64,000 bases of DNA. It comes from Jejuia rubra. GTDB taxonomy: Bacteria > Bacteroidota > Bacteroidia > Flavobacteriales > Flavobacteriaceae. Position numbers and translations under genes: made by a program. Within the stretch, counting starts at the first letter, position 1. Every line of letters begins with the position of its first letter. Below the pieces are notes generated by a model that saw only the letters and a list, made by a program, of their open reading frames with translations, ran no database searches and was not told the origin of the DNA. The stretch lies in NCBI RefSeq assembly GCF_042684665.1, contig NZ_JBHULY010000028.1:1-64000 (forward strand), written 5' to 3'. Shown in pieces: positions 34,652 to 44,813 of this stretch.

Positions 34652-37600
34652 TCAGTTGCAAACAATTAATTTGGCAGAGCTATTAATTGAAATAATATAA
34701 ACGCCCGAAGCAATTGAAGATGGTAAGTCTATACGGGTGGTTCGGCTTAATTCATCATATTGAACGTTCTCAATTTCTATTCGGCCTCCTCTTATATCAA
34801 AGAGTGTAAAGTTATCAGTTGGTTGCGTATTTGAGATATTTATAACGCCTTCAGATATTGGATTAGGGTATATTTTTACTTCACCTTCTTGGTTAATTTG
34901 TTTTGCACTGAAATAAGGTAATGCATGACTGACCACCTCCTTGCCAATTTTTTCCCCAATAAGCCTTCCGGGAATGTCATCCGCAGGAGGATGAATACCT
35001 CCCCATATTCTTGAGAGACTACATTGGTCTGAAGCATCACGGTAGGTTGCCCATTGTAACTTCACGTCCACAGAGGGGCCTTCTTCAAAAACTAAGAATT
35101 CATTTTTCTTCGCGATGAACTCTCCAACACCGCCGGGAAAGTATTCATCTCCTGTGATTAGGGTCATGATTTCCGCTGCTGCCCTAGAGTATGTGGAATG
35201 TCCCGATACAAAACCTGCAAAAGGGGGCGTCACAAAAGAGGGTCTTTGATACGGCCACCAATCTTCGGCCAAAATCCAACCAACACCTGCCGTATCGGTC
35301 TTGGGGTCATTAATGAAGTCATGGCCTCTCCATGTATATAATTTTATTTTACCAATATTTTCTTGCATGTTCCCCTCAAGTGGATCTCCGGCTTCTACTA
35401 ACTCTATATAACCTTCTATAAGAGGAATGCCACCAATATTATAATTAGATTTGGATGGATCAGTACTTTGTCCGTTTTCAGCCATATAACGAATTGCAGA
35501 AATAGGTCGAACATAATCGTACCAACCTTTAACACTCCAGGCGGCAATAGCCGAATCGTGCATGCCACCTCCCAAAATAAAATAAGATTTGACGTCCCAT
35601 TCAAGGTTATCCAAAGTTTCCCCCTCACCCATAATTCTTTTATCTAAATCTGGATGATCGCTTACATAATTTAGGATAGTAAACCAATGTCCCGGTGGTG
35701 TTTCAGAATCTGGTCCATCAGCCCAAAACTCCGCCAAAACTCTTGCGTAATCACCGCGTGGTACCATCTGAGCAGGATAGGGTGCATTGGTGATGGGGTT
35801 GATCGATCGTCCCGTTCCTATATCTCCTCCTTCCAAAAGGTTGTAAAAATTGGGATATCCTGAAAAATTCTCAGGGAATAAACTACTATTGATATTTCCA
35901 ATGGAAGCGGGGGATATATCCCACAATACATTGTCTGCTGGATCCAGATGCGCTCCCCATACGGACACAAGGACATTGCCCCACTTATAAGCGTCACTTT
36001 CAGCGGATTGGGAAGTTAGGCTGAGGTAGGGTGGAGGGCCCGGATCGTGATATACTTTATAATTGTTTCCATTTCTTTGGAGTTCTGTTCTTAAGGTTTC
36101 ATTCAAAGAAAATGGCACTACATTGCCCCATTCTGGGCTCAAAAACTCTATTGCGGTATTATCAGTGACTAAATTGCCGCTTTGGTCGATAAATACATCT
36201 AGCAGTAACGGTTGCCATCTATTTCCATCAACAATTTTAGAATTTCCATCTTCATAAGGCACTAAGGCAGGATTAATGCTGCTATAGTATTGATTGCCAT
36301 AATCATTCGTTTCATTGGCGCCATCGCTTAATCCAAAATCAATTATTCTTGAGGCTATGTAGTTGCCTAAGGCAATTGGATCACCGTCGCTATAGTCTAA
36401 TTTTGTGTTGCTTGGATTAAGCTCAAGTAACAACATTAAACCTTCCATAATATCTGAAGTTTCATCAAATTTTGGTGAATTCCTAAAGCGATGCTTTAAA
36501 ATGTTGTACACAGCATAACTGATAGTTTTTACCTGAGCGTCTAATTTTTCTTCTTCATTATCAAAACTAGGTATTTTAGTTGCGTCATACTCATCGGAGA
36601 AATATGGGGTGGACGTGTCCAAGTTATACAGCGCCCAAGCATCATACATCGCTATGCTGGTATGAAACAGGTTTCTTGCATGAACTGTAGGTCGTGCAAA
36701 ATCATTCCGAATAGCTTCCAATAACACCTCATTCCATAATCTTGCAACCGAGTGTTTGTTTGTCGTACTTGGAGCATAGGATATGTCAACAGAAAGATTT
36801 ACTTCTTGTGTGGAGCAATCACCATCCTGGGCCACAAGCCTGACTGTACCTTTGTCTGCAATGCCCCATTCAATTGAAATTGAATTTGAATTAGGTTCTG
36901 ATATTAGGCTCCCGTTTTCGACTGTCCATTCATACTGGGAGTAGATATCAGAAGGTACTGTGTAGTCGTGAATGCTAAGAGGTGAAGGGGTAGTGGTGCC
37001 TGTGATACTTGGTCCGGTTAAGTATGTGCATGAATTGTCATTCTGTGTGGCCTCACTATTATAGTTGCAGGCGTTTACGTCCGTACAACCAAAAATAGGC
37101 GTGATATCTGTATTGTCTATAAAGGTAATGCCTTCATTTTCTGTTAGTAAAATGGTATTGTTGGCTGGTATGTTAAAATAAGTTTCTTCTAATCCATTTG
37201 GCCATTTCACTGAAATTTCATCAATAGTAGAGGCTTTTTCTATACCAAAATGCACAGGTGTAACAGATTGAGACAAGAACCTTGATCCGTGATATAAACG
37301 TTGTTGGTTATTATTGTTACTTTTAAGTTTTACAATACTTCCAAAGGCATTTTTGTTGGAAATTGTTCCTTCTAGGACAATTTTTACCCAATTGTTGTCA
37401 CCGTCCAAAGTATTCTCATAAAACTGTAGATTACTTTCAAAATCTCCAACGATTAAGTCTAAATCGCCATCATTATCAAAATCAAAATCGGCTATACACT
37501 TGCTAATTGTCGTTCTACCGAAATCCGAGAAATTTGAACTTTGGTTTTCAAAAGCTCTGTTATTATTTCCGCTGGGAACATTTTTAAAATAATAATTTGG

Positions 37601-38629
37601 TTGCAAAGTAGTGGCAACGCCGTTAGCGATGTATAAATCCTCATAACCGTCGTTATCAAAATCTGCAAATACAACCCCCCAGGCCCATTCCGTCTCCTTT
37701 ACACCATATGTCTCACTTTCGTCCTCAAAATTTCCATTGCCTTTGTTGACATAAAAACCATTTTCATTAATATTAGTAACAAATAAATCGAAAAGCCCGT
37801 CGTTATTAAAGTCTGGCGTAGCCAACCCCATTCCATCGAAGGGATCCAATAAACTATAGCTTTGGGCATCTTCTATATAGTTGTCATTATTTTTGATAAA
37901 CAAGAAATTGTTCCTGTCAAAATCATTGGCGACATAAATATCCAAATCCCCATCGTTATTCGCATCAATTGGAATTGAAGAATAGCTAATAGAAATAAGG
38001 TCATTTACGTTCGATTCCAGTAAATTAAAAGTCTCATCCTGATTATTAATATAAATACGATTGGGTTCCCTATTGGTATAGTCGGTTAAAAAAAGGTCCA
38101 GATATCCATCCTTGTTATGGTCAAACCATAAAGAAGAAGTCGTTGTGCACGTCTGGCAAAACTGCGGAATATTGGCACTTGCAGTAATTTCGGTAAAAGT
38201 GCCATCACGGTTATTTTTAAACAAATGGTTGAAACTCACTCCGGATAAAAACAAATCAGGATAGGAGTCGTTATTGAAGTCCCCCCAGGAAGCACCTATT
38301 TTGTTGCCTAGTGATCGGGTTTCTAATTGACTACTTTCTTGAAAGACGAATTCATTTAATTTGGCATCCTCCGTAACATTTATAAAACTTCCGTTTCCAA
38401 TATTTTTGAAAAGTTTACTGTAACTATTCGGGTTGTTCTCATCAAATTCTAATCTAGCCACTATGAATATATCCAACAGGCCATCCTGATCGTAGTCAGC
38501 AACGGATATGGCATTGGATTTAGATATATTATTTAATCTTGCTTCTGAGGATATCTCTTTGAATTGTTGTGGAAAGAGATGCAATACATTAGAATGAAGC
38601 AGAAATAATAAGATTATTACTCGTTTCAT
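34652..38629 (-). CDS. secreted FG-GAP/ASPIC/vanadium-haloperoxidase fusion with T9SS sorting domain
   Basis: 1325 aa. After a signal peptide come seven FG-GAP/VCBS calcium-type repeats (DYDQDGLLDIF, DFNNDSYPDLF, DHNKDGYLDLF and others, about residues 40-400), then an ASPIC/UnbV domain (about 420-490), a cysteine motif CTDVNACNYNSEA, and a PKD-like stretch. Residues about 620-1240 form a vanadium haloperoxidase/PAP2 domain with all ligands: K-x6-RP in KGWYDYVRP (about 1036), FVSGHS (about 1146) and SR-x5-H-x3-D in SRIWGGIHPPADD (about 1208). The end is a T9SS type A domain (KIYPNPISEG ... GVYIISIN). It would act on the cell surface or outside, oxidising halides with H2O2. It follows a SusC/SusD locus, but a terminator at 38664 separates them. 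Confidence 0.85.
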   Translation of the reverse strand: MKRVIILLFLLHSNVLHLFPQQFKEISSEARLNNISKSNAISVADYDQDGLLDIFIVARLEFDENNPNSYSKLFKNIGNGSFINVTEDAKLNEFVFQESSQLETRSLGNKIGASWGDFNNDSYPDLFLSGVSFNHLFKNNRDGTFTEITASANIPQFCQTCTTTSSLWFDHNKDGYLDLFLTDYTNREPNRIYINNQDETFNLLESNVNDLISISYSSIPIDANNDGDLDIYVANDFDRNNFLFIKNNDNYIEDAQSYSLLDPFDGMGLATPDFNNDGLFDLFVTNINENGFYVNKGNGNFEDESETYGVKETEWAWGVVFADFDNDGYEDLYIANGVATTLQPNYYFKNVPSGNNNRAFENQSSNFSDFGRTTISKCIADFDFDNDGDLDLIVGDFESNLQFYENTLDGDNNWVKIVLEGTISNKNAFGSIVKLKSNNNNQQRLYHGSRFLSQSVTPVHFGIEKASTIDEISVKWPNGLEETYFNIPANNTILLTENEGITFIDNTDITPIFGCTDVNACNYNSEATQNDNSCTYLTGPSITGTTTPSPLSIHDYTVPSDIYSQYEWTVENGSLISEPNSNSISIEWGIADKGTVRLVAQDGDCSTQEVNLSVDISYAPSTTNKHSVARLWNEVLLEAIRNDFARPTVHARNLFHTSIAMYDAWALYNLDTSTPYFSDEYDATKIPSFDNEEEKLDAQVKTISYAVYNILKHRFRNSPKFDETSDIMEGLMLLLELNPSNTKLDYSDGDPIALGNYIASRIIDFGLSDGANETNDYGNQYYSSINPALVPYEDGNSKIVDGNRWQPLLLDVFIDQSGNLVTDNTAIEFLSPEWGNVVPFSLNETLRTELQRNGNNYKVYHDPGPPPYLSLTSQSAESDAYKWGNVLVSVWGAHLDPADNVLWDISPASIGNINSSLFPENFSGYPNFYNLLEGGDIGTGRSINPITNAPYPAQMVPRGDYARVLAEFWADGPDSETPPGHWFTILNYVSDHPDLDKRIMGEGETLDNLEWDVKSYFILGGGMHDSAIAAWSVKGWYDYVRPISAIRYMAENGQSTDPSKSNYNIGGIPLIEGYIELVEAGDPLEGNMQENIGKIKLYTWRGHDFINDPKTDTAGVGWILAEDWWPYQRPSFVTPPFAGFVSGHSTYSRAAAEIMTLITGDEYFPGGVGEFIAKKNEFLVFEEGPSVDVKLQWATYRDASDQCSLSRIWGGIHPPADDIPGRLIGEKIGKEVVSHALPYFSAKQINQEGEVKIYPNPISEGVINISNTQPTDNFTLFDIRGGRIEIENVQYDELSRTTRIDLPSSIASGVYIISINSSAKLIVCN

Positions 38630-38663
38630 AGCTGTATAAAGGTAAAAAGAATTTAAGGTAAAC

Positions 38664-38701
38664 TAAAAAAATAACCATCAAAAGTGAATTTGATGGTTAT
38701 T
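38664..38701 (-). terminator. terminator of the susC-susD-lipoprotein unit
   Basis: On the minus strand AATAACCATCAAA and TTTGATGGTTATT form a perfect 13-bp stem with a 6-nt loop, followed by a run of T. It lies 33 bp after the lipoprotein stop and upstream of the haloperoxidase gene. Confidence 0.85.
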
Positions 38702-38733
38702 AAGAACATTAATTGATTTTTATAGGTATAACC

Positions 38734-39612
38734 TTATTTCTTTGTCAAAATTGAAGTAGCAAAATCGCCCCAAGGATTAGACCAAGTTAAAGTTATTGTA
38801 CCATCTTCATTAACCGTACCAGTAGCAGGAACCTCTTGGCCCCATGCATCTGCGAATGTAGCGGAAATAGATCCACAAACATCGGTAAAAGTACCTGTTT
38901 GCTCAAAGGTTAAACCATATACCGTGTACCACAATATGTAAGCTCCAGCAGGGAAGTCGGAAATAGTATAAATACCTCCACCTTCATCGGTAATAGTAAC
39001 ATCATAAGCTAAATCTACGGCAGGTGGTTGGCCATCTGTATTGTCCCCATTGGTTATGGCAGAATATTCTCCTGCTAAATCTGAAGGACAAGACACAGGA
39101 TAAGTAATAACAGTGGCAAACAATACGGTAGTTTGAATGTTCGCACCTGTTCCACTGGACCCATCATCATTTACGATATTTAGCACAGTACCGTCAGCCA
39201 TTGTAAATCGAGCTGAAATCGTTAATGCATCCCCTACTTTTATGTCGTCTGAGGTGCTTAATTCGGCAAAGGCGGAAACAAGATCGCTAATCGAAATTGT
39301 AAAATCTTGTGGTAAAGATACATCACTAAATAACGTTGCGCTGTAAGTATTTCCGTCAGCTGTATTATAGATTCCGATAATGTCGGCAGATGCAGGGGCA
39401 CCCTGAGCCACTTCCGCGTTAAATGATACACTAACATTTTCCCCATTATTAAGCCTGATAAGATTAAAAAAGGCATCTGTAGTTGCAGACTTGGTCATGT
39501 TAGGAACGGCTCCGTCATTTAAAGGTATTACGGATGTTCCTCCATCATTCTCACATGAAACAGATAAAACTGTTACAGCAAGCAAATAAAATAAATACTT
39601 AAAATTTTTCAT
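38734..39612 (-). CDS. SusE-position lipoprotein, unknown ligand
   Basis: 292 aa lipoprotein: signal peptide MKNFKYLFYLLAVTVLSVSC with lipidated C20, followed by END. The mature part is acidic and rich in beta-type sequence, with Gly/Thr-rich strands and two cysteines. I recognise no named family. It lies 14 bp after susD, the position usual for SusE/F-like surface glycan-binding lipoproteins, so a surface binding role for the substrate imported by SusC/D is inferred. It is the last gene before the terminator at 38664. Confidence 0.75.
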   Translation of the reverse strand: MKNFKYLFYLLAVTVLSVSCENDGGTSVIPLNDGAVPNMTKSATTDAFFNLIRLNNGENVSVSFNAEVAQGAPASADIIGIYNTADGNTYSATLFSDVSLPQDFTISISDLVSAFAELSTSDDIKVGDALTISARFTMADGTVLNIVNDDGSSGTGANIQTTVLFATVITYPVSCPSDLAGEYSAITNGDNTDGQPPAVDLAYDVTITDEGGGIYTISDFPAGAYILWYTVYGLTFEQTGTFTDVCGSISATFADAWGQEVPATGTVNEDGTITLTWSNPWGDFATSILTKK

Positions 39613-39626
39613 AATTCATCTTTTTT

Positions 39627-41324
39627 TTAGTTATCCCAGAAAATTTTGTAAGATGTAGCATCTTTTTGCTCTGGAGCATTTTGATTAAGGTCCAATTCGT
39701 TTTGCGGCCAGAACATTGCTGTCTGGAATTGGTTGTTCAACGTTGTTAACGTATCATCTAAAGGCCAACCATCACCGTTATCTAATTGGTACTCACCAGA
39801 GTTAGCAGAAGGATCGGCTAAAACAGGATAACCTGTTCTTCTGTAATCTGTGTATTGATCGATTGGATCGCCAAATGTAGCGGTCCACTTTTGGGTCATA
39901 ATAATCTCTAATTGCTTCTCAGTACTTGCAGCATCAAATTCAGCTCTGATAGCAGCTATAAAGTCGGTTGCTTCAGTGGTACCTAACAAAGTAGGTACAG
40001 TTTGTGTGGTTCCAGTACCTGCAACCACTTTATCAACCTTAGCAAAACTATCGGTAATGGCTTGTTCTAATTGATCACCTGCATTACCAGCAATTAAGCC
40101 AGCATGCATCATTTCAGCCATAACATATTGTAACTCATCATAAGTAAGCATACGTTTTGGAGCCACTCCTGTTCCACTATTTATAGTTCGAGCAAATCCA
40201 GCATTGTCATCGTATCTTCCACCACATGGGAAAATACCTGGGAAAGTAGCATCAGTTTGAACCGCATGATCTCTGTCAGGTCCTATACTACCAAAACGAA
40301 TACTAAAGAATCCTGTAGATCTATCCCAGTAATCCGCATTTGGGTCTCCAGTGTCAGTATCACCTTGATCTCTTGGGAATTGACCATCTTGTAACTGGTT
40401 TACCCAGTAGTAGGGAATTCGAGGATCAACAATACCAGTATGTATGTTAGGATTCATTCCCATTAAGATCTCATAAAACCAAGGACTGATATAGTGAGTA
40501 ACTTGAGCACCACCATAAGCACTTTGGAACAATTGATTGCGCTCGTCAGTTGGAGCAATGTTGGCAGTATGAACAAATTCGAAGTCATCTGCACTCGACG
40601 AAAAGAAATTCCCTTCGTTTACTAATGCGTCAACAGCACTTTGAGAGTAAAGCGAGGTAGAACGCACTTGATTAAACAGCTTTAATTTTAAGGAGTTAAC
40701 AAACTTAGTCCATTTATTTACATCCCCTCCATAAATCAAATCATCTGCACCTGGAAGTAATCCTGTACCACTGTTCACATTAGTTTTACCTTGATCTAAC
40801 AGATCCATAGCCGCCTGATAAATAGCCTCATCATCATCAAAGGCTGGACTTACAACCCCAGAAGTTAGGCTAGTTGCTTCGGTAAATGGTACATCACCGT
40901 ATAAGTCTACCGTTAAAGTAATAAGATAAGCCTTGAGAATTTGACCAATACCTAAATACACTAGGTTTTCCTGATCTGCAGCCTGAGATATTAGGGTTTG
41001 AAGGTTATTAAGCCCTAAAAAGGTGTTTTCCCACTCATTATTTAAATTGACGTTATCAGCCTTAATACCATATTGATCTTGTTCTTCCCTAGCAGTAAAC
41101 TGATGGGTATAAACCGAAATCAAATCTGCTGACCAGAAATTGAAATTTCCTGCGTTAGCAATGGTATTGTATTGAATATCCGTTAATAATAGATTTAATG
41201 GCGCTACGGTTGGGTTATCCTCATCCGTATCGACGTCTAAGTATTTATCGCACCCGAATGTAACGGATAAGATGAGTGCTGATAAAAAGTACTTAAAATA
41301 CTTCTTAAAACTTGAATTTTTCAT
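39627..41324 (-). CDS. SusD/RagB-family outer-membrane lipoprotein
   Basis: 565 aa. The signal peptide ends in SVTFGC with lipidated C25, followed by DKYLDVDTDEDNPT, the usual SusD N-terminus. The body has the SusD-like_2 pattern (YLGIGQILKAYLITLTVDLYGDVPFTEA near residue 110, KWTKFVNSLKLKLFNQVRS, MAEMMHAGLIAGNAGDQLEQAI). It forms the lid of the SusC transporter and binds the oligomer to be imported. It lies 14 bp after susC and 14 bp before the lipoprotein gene. The substrate is not apparent from the sequence, and no glycoside hydrolase gene is adjacent. Confidence 0.93.
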   Translation of the reverse strand: MKNSSFKKYFKYFLSALILSVTFGCDKYLDVDTDEDNPTVAPLNLLLTDIQYNTIANAGNFNFWSADLISVYTHQFTAREEQDQYGIKADNVNLNNEWENTFLGLNNLQTLISQAADQENLVYLGIGQILKAYLITLTVDLYGDVPFTEATSLTSGVVSPAFDDDEAIYQAAMDLLDQGKTNVNSGTGLLPGADDLIYGGDVNKWTKFVNSLKLKLFNQVRSTSLYSQSAVDALVNEGNFFSSSADDFEFVHTANIAPTDERNQLFQSAYGGAQVTHYISPWFYEILMGMNPNIHTGIVDPRIPYYWVNQLQDGQFPRDQGDTDTGDPNADYWDRSTGFFSIRFGSIGPDRDHAVQTDATFPGIFPCGGRYDDNAGFARTINSGTGVAPKRMLTYDELQYVMAEMMHAGLIAGNAGDQLEQAITDSFAKVDKVVAGTGTTQTVPTLLGTTEATDFIAAIRAEFDAASTEKQLEIIMTQKWTATFGDPIDQYTDYRRTGYPVLADPSANSGEYQLDNGDGWPLDDTLTTLNNQFQTAMFWPQNELDLNQNAPEQKDATSYKIFWDN

Positions 41325-41338
41325 GCTTTTTTATTTTT

Positions 41339-44300
41339 TTAAAATGTTACATTAACCTTAAACCCGTACCTCTTGGCCGTAGGGGCAGTTGTATTTTCAA
41401 TACCTTGAACGGCACCATTACCAAACGAAGTTACTTCTGGGTCGAAATTCGTGTATTTTGGTACATTCGGTGCAAAATACCAAAGGTTATTACCTACAAT
41501 ACTGAAGCTTACTTTTCCAAACGGCGTCTTCTTTAATAGGTTGGCAGGCACGTCATAAGCAAGGCTCACCTCTCTTAGTCTAAACACAGTTCCGTCAAAA
41601 ATATTGGCTTCATCCGTTGAATTTATTCCAAATGTATTACCCCCGGCAGGAGAGAAATACAGCTCGTTCATGTCAATCTGGGTAGTGTTTGGTATTTTAT
41701 TCCCGCTACCGTCAAGAATTGGATTTCCAGCACCATCACCCAAGAAACCTGGAATTACGAAGGTGCGTTCCCTGTCTTCGGTATCTCTAGTTACACCACG
41801 ACCAAGAAGCGAGGTGATACTAATAGAACGAATGTCGCCACCTTCTCTCCAATCAAATTGGGTACGTAAAGATAAGTTTTTATATCTAAAAGTATTGATA
41901 AAGCCAACCTTAAAATCAGGGTTTGGATCACCAACTACACCATTTTGCAAATCCTGAATAATACCACCACCTGCTTGATTTATAAGATAATTACCTTCAT
42001 CATCTCTTGCAAAGCGAGTACCATAGAACACACCGAATGGCTCCCCTACCTGCGCATAAGCAATTTGGTTAGGTGCCAGCTGTACTCTATCTAATCCATC
42101 AACAAGCTCAGTTACAGTATTTTCATTACTTGTAAAGGTTGTAAATGAAGTCCACTCGAAATTCTCTGTTTGAAATGGTACCAAGGTCAAACCAATTTCC
42201 ACTCCGGTATTCTCCATCTCACCAATATTGGTAACAAATTCGTCAAAACCACTTGTTCTAGGTACAGCTACCTCAGCGATCAAATCGGTTGTCACTTTTT
42301 TGTACCATGTAAAGTCAAGAGCAATACGTCTATTAAAGAATTCCAAGTCTAGACCCAATTCCAATTCATCTGTAAACTCAGGAGTAATTTCTTGATCCCC
42401 TAACACAAAGTTACCTGCTGAATTCTGTTGACTAATAACAGGTACACTATTAAATGCTTGACCTACGGTATAAACAACATTTAAGAATTCAGGATCTGCA
42501 TCCCGACCAACACTGGCGTAACCACCTCTTAATTTCGCATATGTAAGCGCATTACTTTTTAAGTTAAGTGCTTCTGTTAAAATTACAGAGCCACTTACAG
42601 ATGGATAAAAATATGATCTATTGTCTATAGGTAACGTGGAACTCCAGTCGTTTCTTCCCGTTGCGTTTAAGAAAAGAAAATCTTTGTATGAGAATGTTAC
42701 ATCACCAAATACACCAAAATTCCGCTTACGAGTAAAAAGATCGAAATCACTGGCCTGATTAATAGTATTTCTTAGAGTATAAATGCCAGGAACTACAAAG
42801 GTGCTACCATTATAAGTGTCTCTTTTAAAAGAATTTTGCAGGCTGTTTGCACCGACAATAGCACTGAAACCAATATCCTCTGTGATGTCGTAATCAAAAT
42901 TCACTAGAAGTGTAGATTCAATATCTTCGTTAGTGGCGTTATCAAATTGAAGCGAACCACCATCTGTTAAAGATGCTCTTGAAGCATTGGTGACGAATTT
43001 GCTTTCTTTCTAAGTCGTATTTGTTCAAACCAATTCTGAATAACGCAGAAATGTTATCATTAAATTCATAAGACATGTTGTAATTCGCAACTGTCCTATG
43101 AGTTGCAGTAATGATTTGATCATTCTCCCAAGCCCATAATGGGTGATCCCATCCATTATTTGGAGTAACAGAACCACCGGTAACAGGATCGGTGTAAGGT
43201 AAATTAAGATCCCAAGTTCTTCCTAGCCACAATGCACGGGCAAAGGAACCAGCAGATCCCGCAAATTGGTTATTCCCCAGGAAAGGACCAACCTGATCGG
43301 TATGAGAGTAACTCATATTACCACCAACTGTAAAATTATTCGATAATTTAAAAGTACCCCCAACTGAAATGGAAGTTCTGTCATACGTGTTAAAAGGAAT
43401 ATAACCTTCTTGTTGTAAATCAGAAAGTGTTACATTAAAACTGCCTTTATCACCACCGTATGAAGCAGAGATAGAGTTGTCTAATACCACCCCTGTTCTA
43501 AATAGGTCCTTTACGTTATTTGGCTTAGCCTCATAAGGCACAGTAGGACCAAACTGATCTGGAAATGCATTGAGCAAGTTTGGCCAAGTGGGAATAGTTT
43601 CTAAGGTGTCAAAAGCAGGTCCCCAAGAACCATTTGCATTTACATAACTGTAATTTACCCCATTTCCATATTTATTTTGATATTCAGGAAGGTTAGCTAT
43701 TTCTTCGAAATAGGTACCCGAATTTATGCTGATATCAAGTTTTCTGTTGGTATTACCAGATGCACTGCCACCTTTGGTTGTAATAACAATAACACCATTA
43801 GATGCTCTGGAACCATAAAGAGCCGCCGCAGCCGTACTTTTAAGGATGTTAATAGACTCAATACTATTAGGGTCTAGCGATGAAATACCAGATTCATAAC
43901 CACCACCACCTGTAGTTTGGCTTGTCGTTGTAATCTGCGTGTTGTCATAAGCAACACCATCAACAATGATAAGTGGTTGGCCACCGCCTAAGTTAGTTGC
44001 ACCACGAATTTGAATTCTGTTGGAAACACCAGCTACACCAGTAGAGAAATTTACGTCAACCCCAGGTACTTTACCTGTTAACGAACGCACTAAATCCGGT
44101 TCAGAGTTCTCAATCACCTCTTCAGATTCAACTGTACTAACAGCATATCCTAAATTCTTCGGATTCCTTTTGATACCGAAGGCCGTTACTACAACTTCCT
44201 CTAATGCCGCCGCATCTTCCTTGAGCGTAACGTTAATTGTGTTGGCAGCACCCACTGTAATTTCTTGGGTTGTATACCCCACAAAACTAAAAACCAAAGT

Positions 44301-44507
44301 GGCACCTTGGTTTGCTGTAATAGAGTATTTACCATCGAAATCTGTAGAAGTACCAGTAGTTGTACCTTTAACTAAGACAGTTGTTCCAGGCAATGGCAGA
44401 CCAGATCCATCATTTACCGTACCTGAAATTGTCTTTTCTTGTGCAAAAGATAGATGCACGACAAACGCCAGTAATAGCGTTAGAATTCCACTAAACTTTG
44501 TTTTCAT
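41339..44507 (-). pseudogene. SusC/RagA TonB-linked outer-membrane protein, interrupted by a +1 frameshift
   Basis: The gene spans about 1055 codons. The start is the ATG at 44507 (MKTKFSGILTLLL... signal peptide); the frame extends 12 codons further upstream without support. N-terminal carboxypeptidase-like domain (ISGTVNDGSGLPLPGTTVLVKG), plug (VRSLTGKVPGVDVN, ILKSTAAAALYGSRASNGVIVITTK) and barrel. The first frame stops at 42942 after YDLERKQIR, while the other frame continues from about 43010 as KFVTNASRASLTDGG to the normal end at 41339. Removing one A from the minus-strand AGAAAGAAAGC tract restores YDLERSKFVTN. It may be a sequence error or a real inactivation; the rest of the gene is intact and has no other lesion. 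Confidence 0.88.
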
Positions 44508-44695
44508 TTTATAATTATTTGAATTAGTCGTGTCAAAAATCATAAAATAAAGTTAATTAAACAATAAAATTTGGTTAAAATTTAAGTTTCGGTTCCAAAT
44601 TGATTGTGTTTTTTATAAAAAAAGGAGAATTTGTTACAATTAAATTTATCAAAATTTAGGATTTACTGTAAATTCTTTTATTTGCTTACTATTTA

Positions 44696-44711
44696 ATTAT
44701 GCGCGCATAAT
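44696..44711. promoter_or_regulatory. 16-bp palindrome upstream of susC
   Basis: ATTATGCGCGCATAAT is a perfect palindrome about 190 bp before the susC start, in the gene-free stretch 44508-44813. It matches the marR-upstream palindrome core at 14 of 16 positions, only the two central bases differing. I found no clear -7 box for susC. Confidence 0.45.
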
Positions 44712-44813
44712 AATTGCGCTCTTTTTGTATAAGTGCATTGATTTCACACCCTTATCAACTAAATCGTTTTTTTCATAAGGTTAATTTTTTAGTTTGGAAT
44801 AGAAACTTTAAGG

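Noticed and set aside
44696..44711. Intrinsic terminator for the Omp85 gene
   Set aside because: The GC-centred palindrome has no T tract on the minus strand and lies more than 100 bp after the stop codon; an operator fits better.
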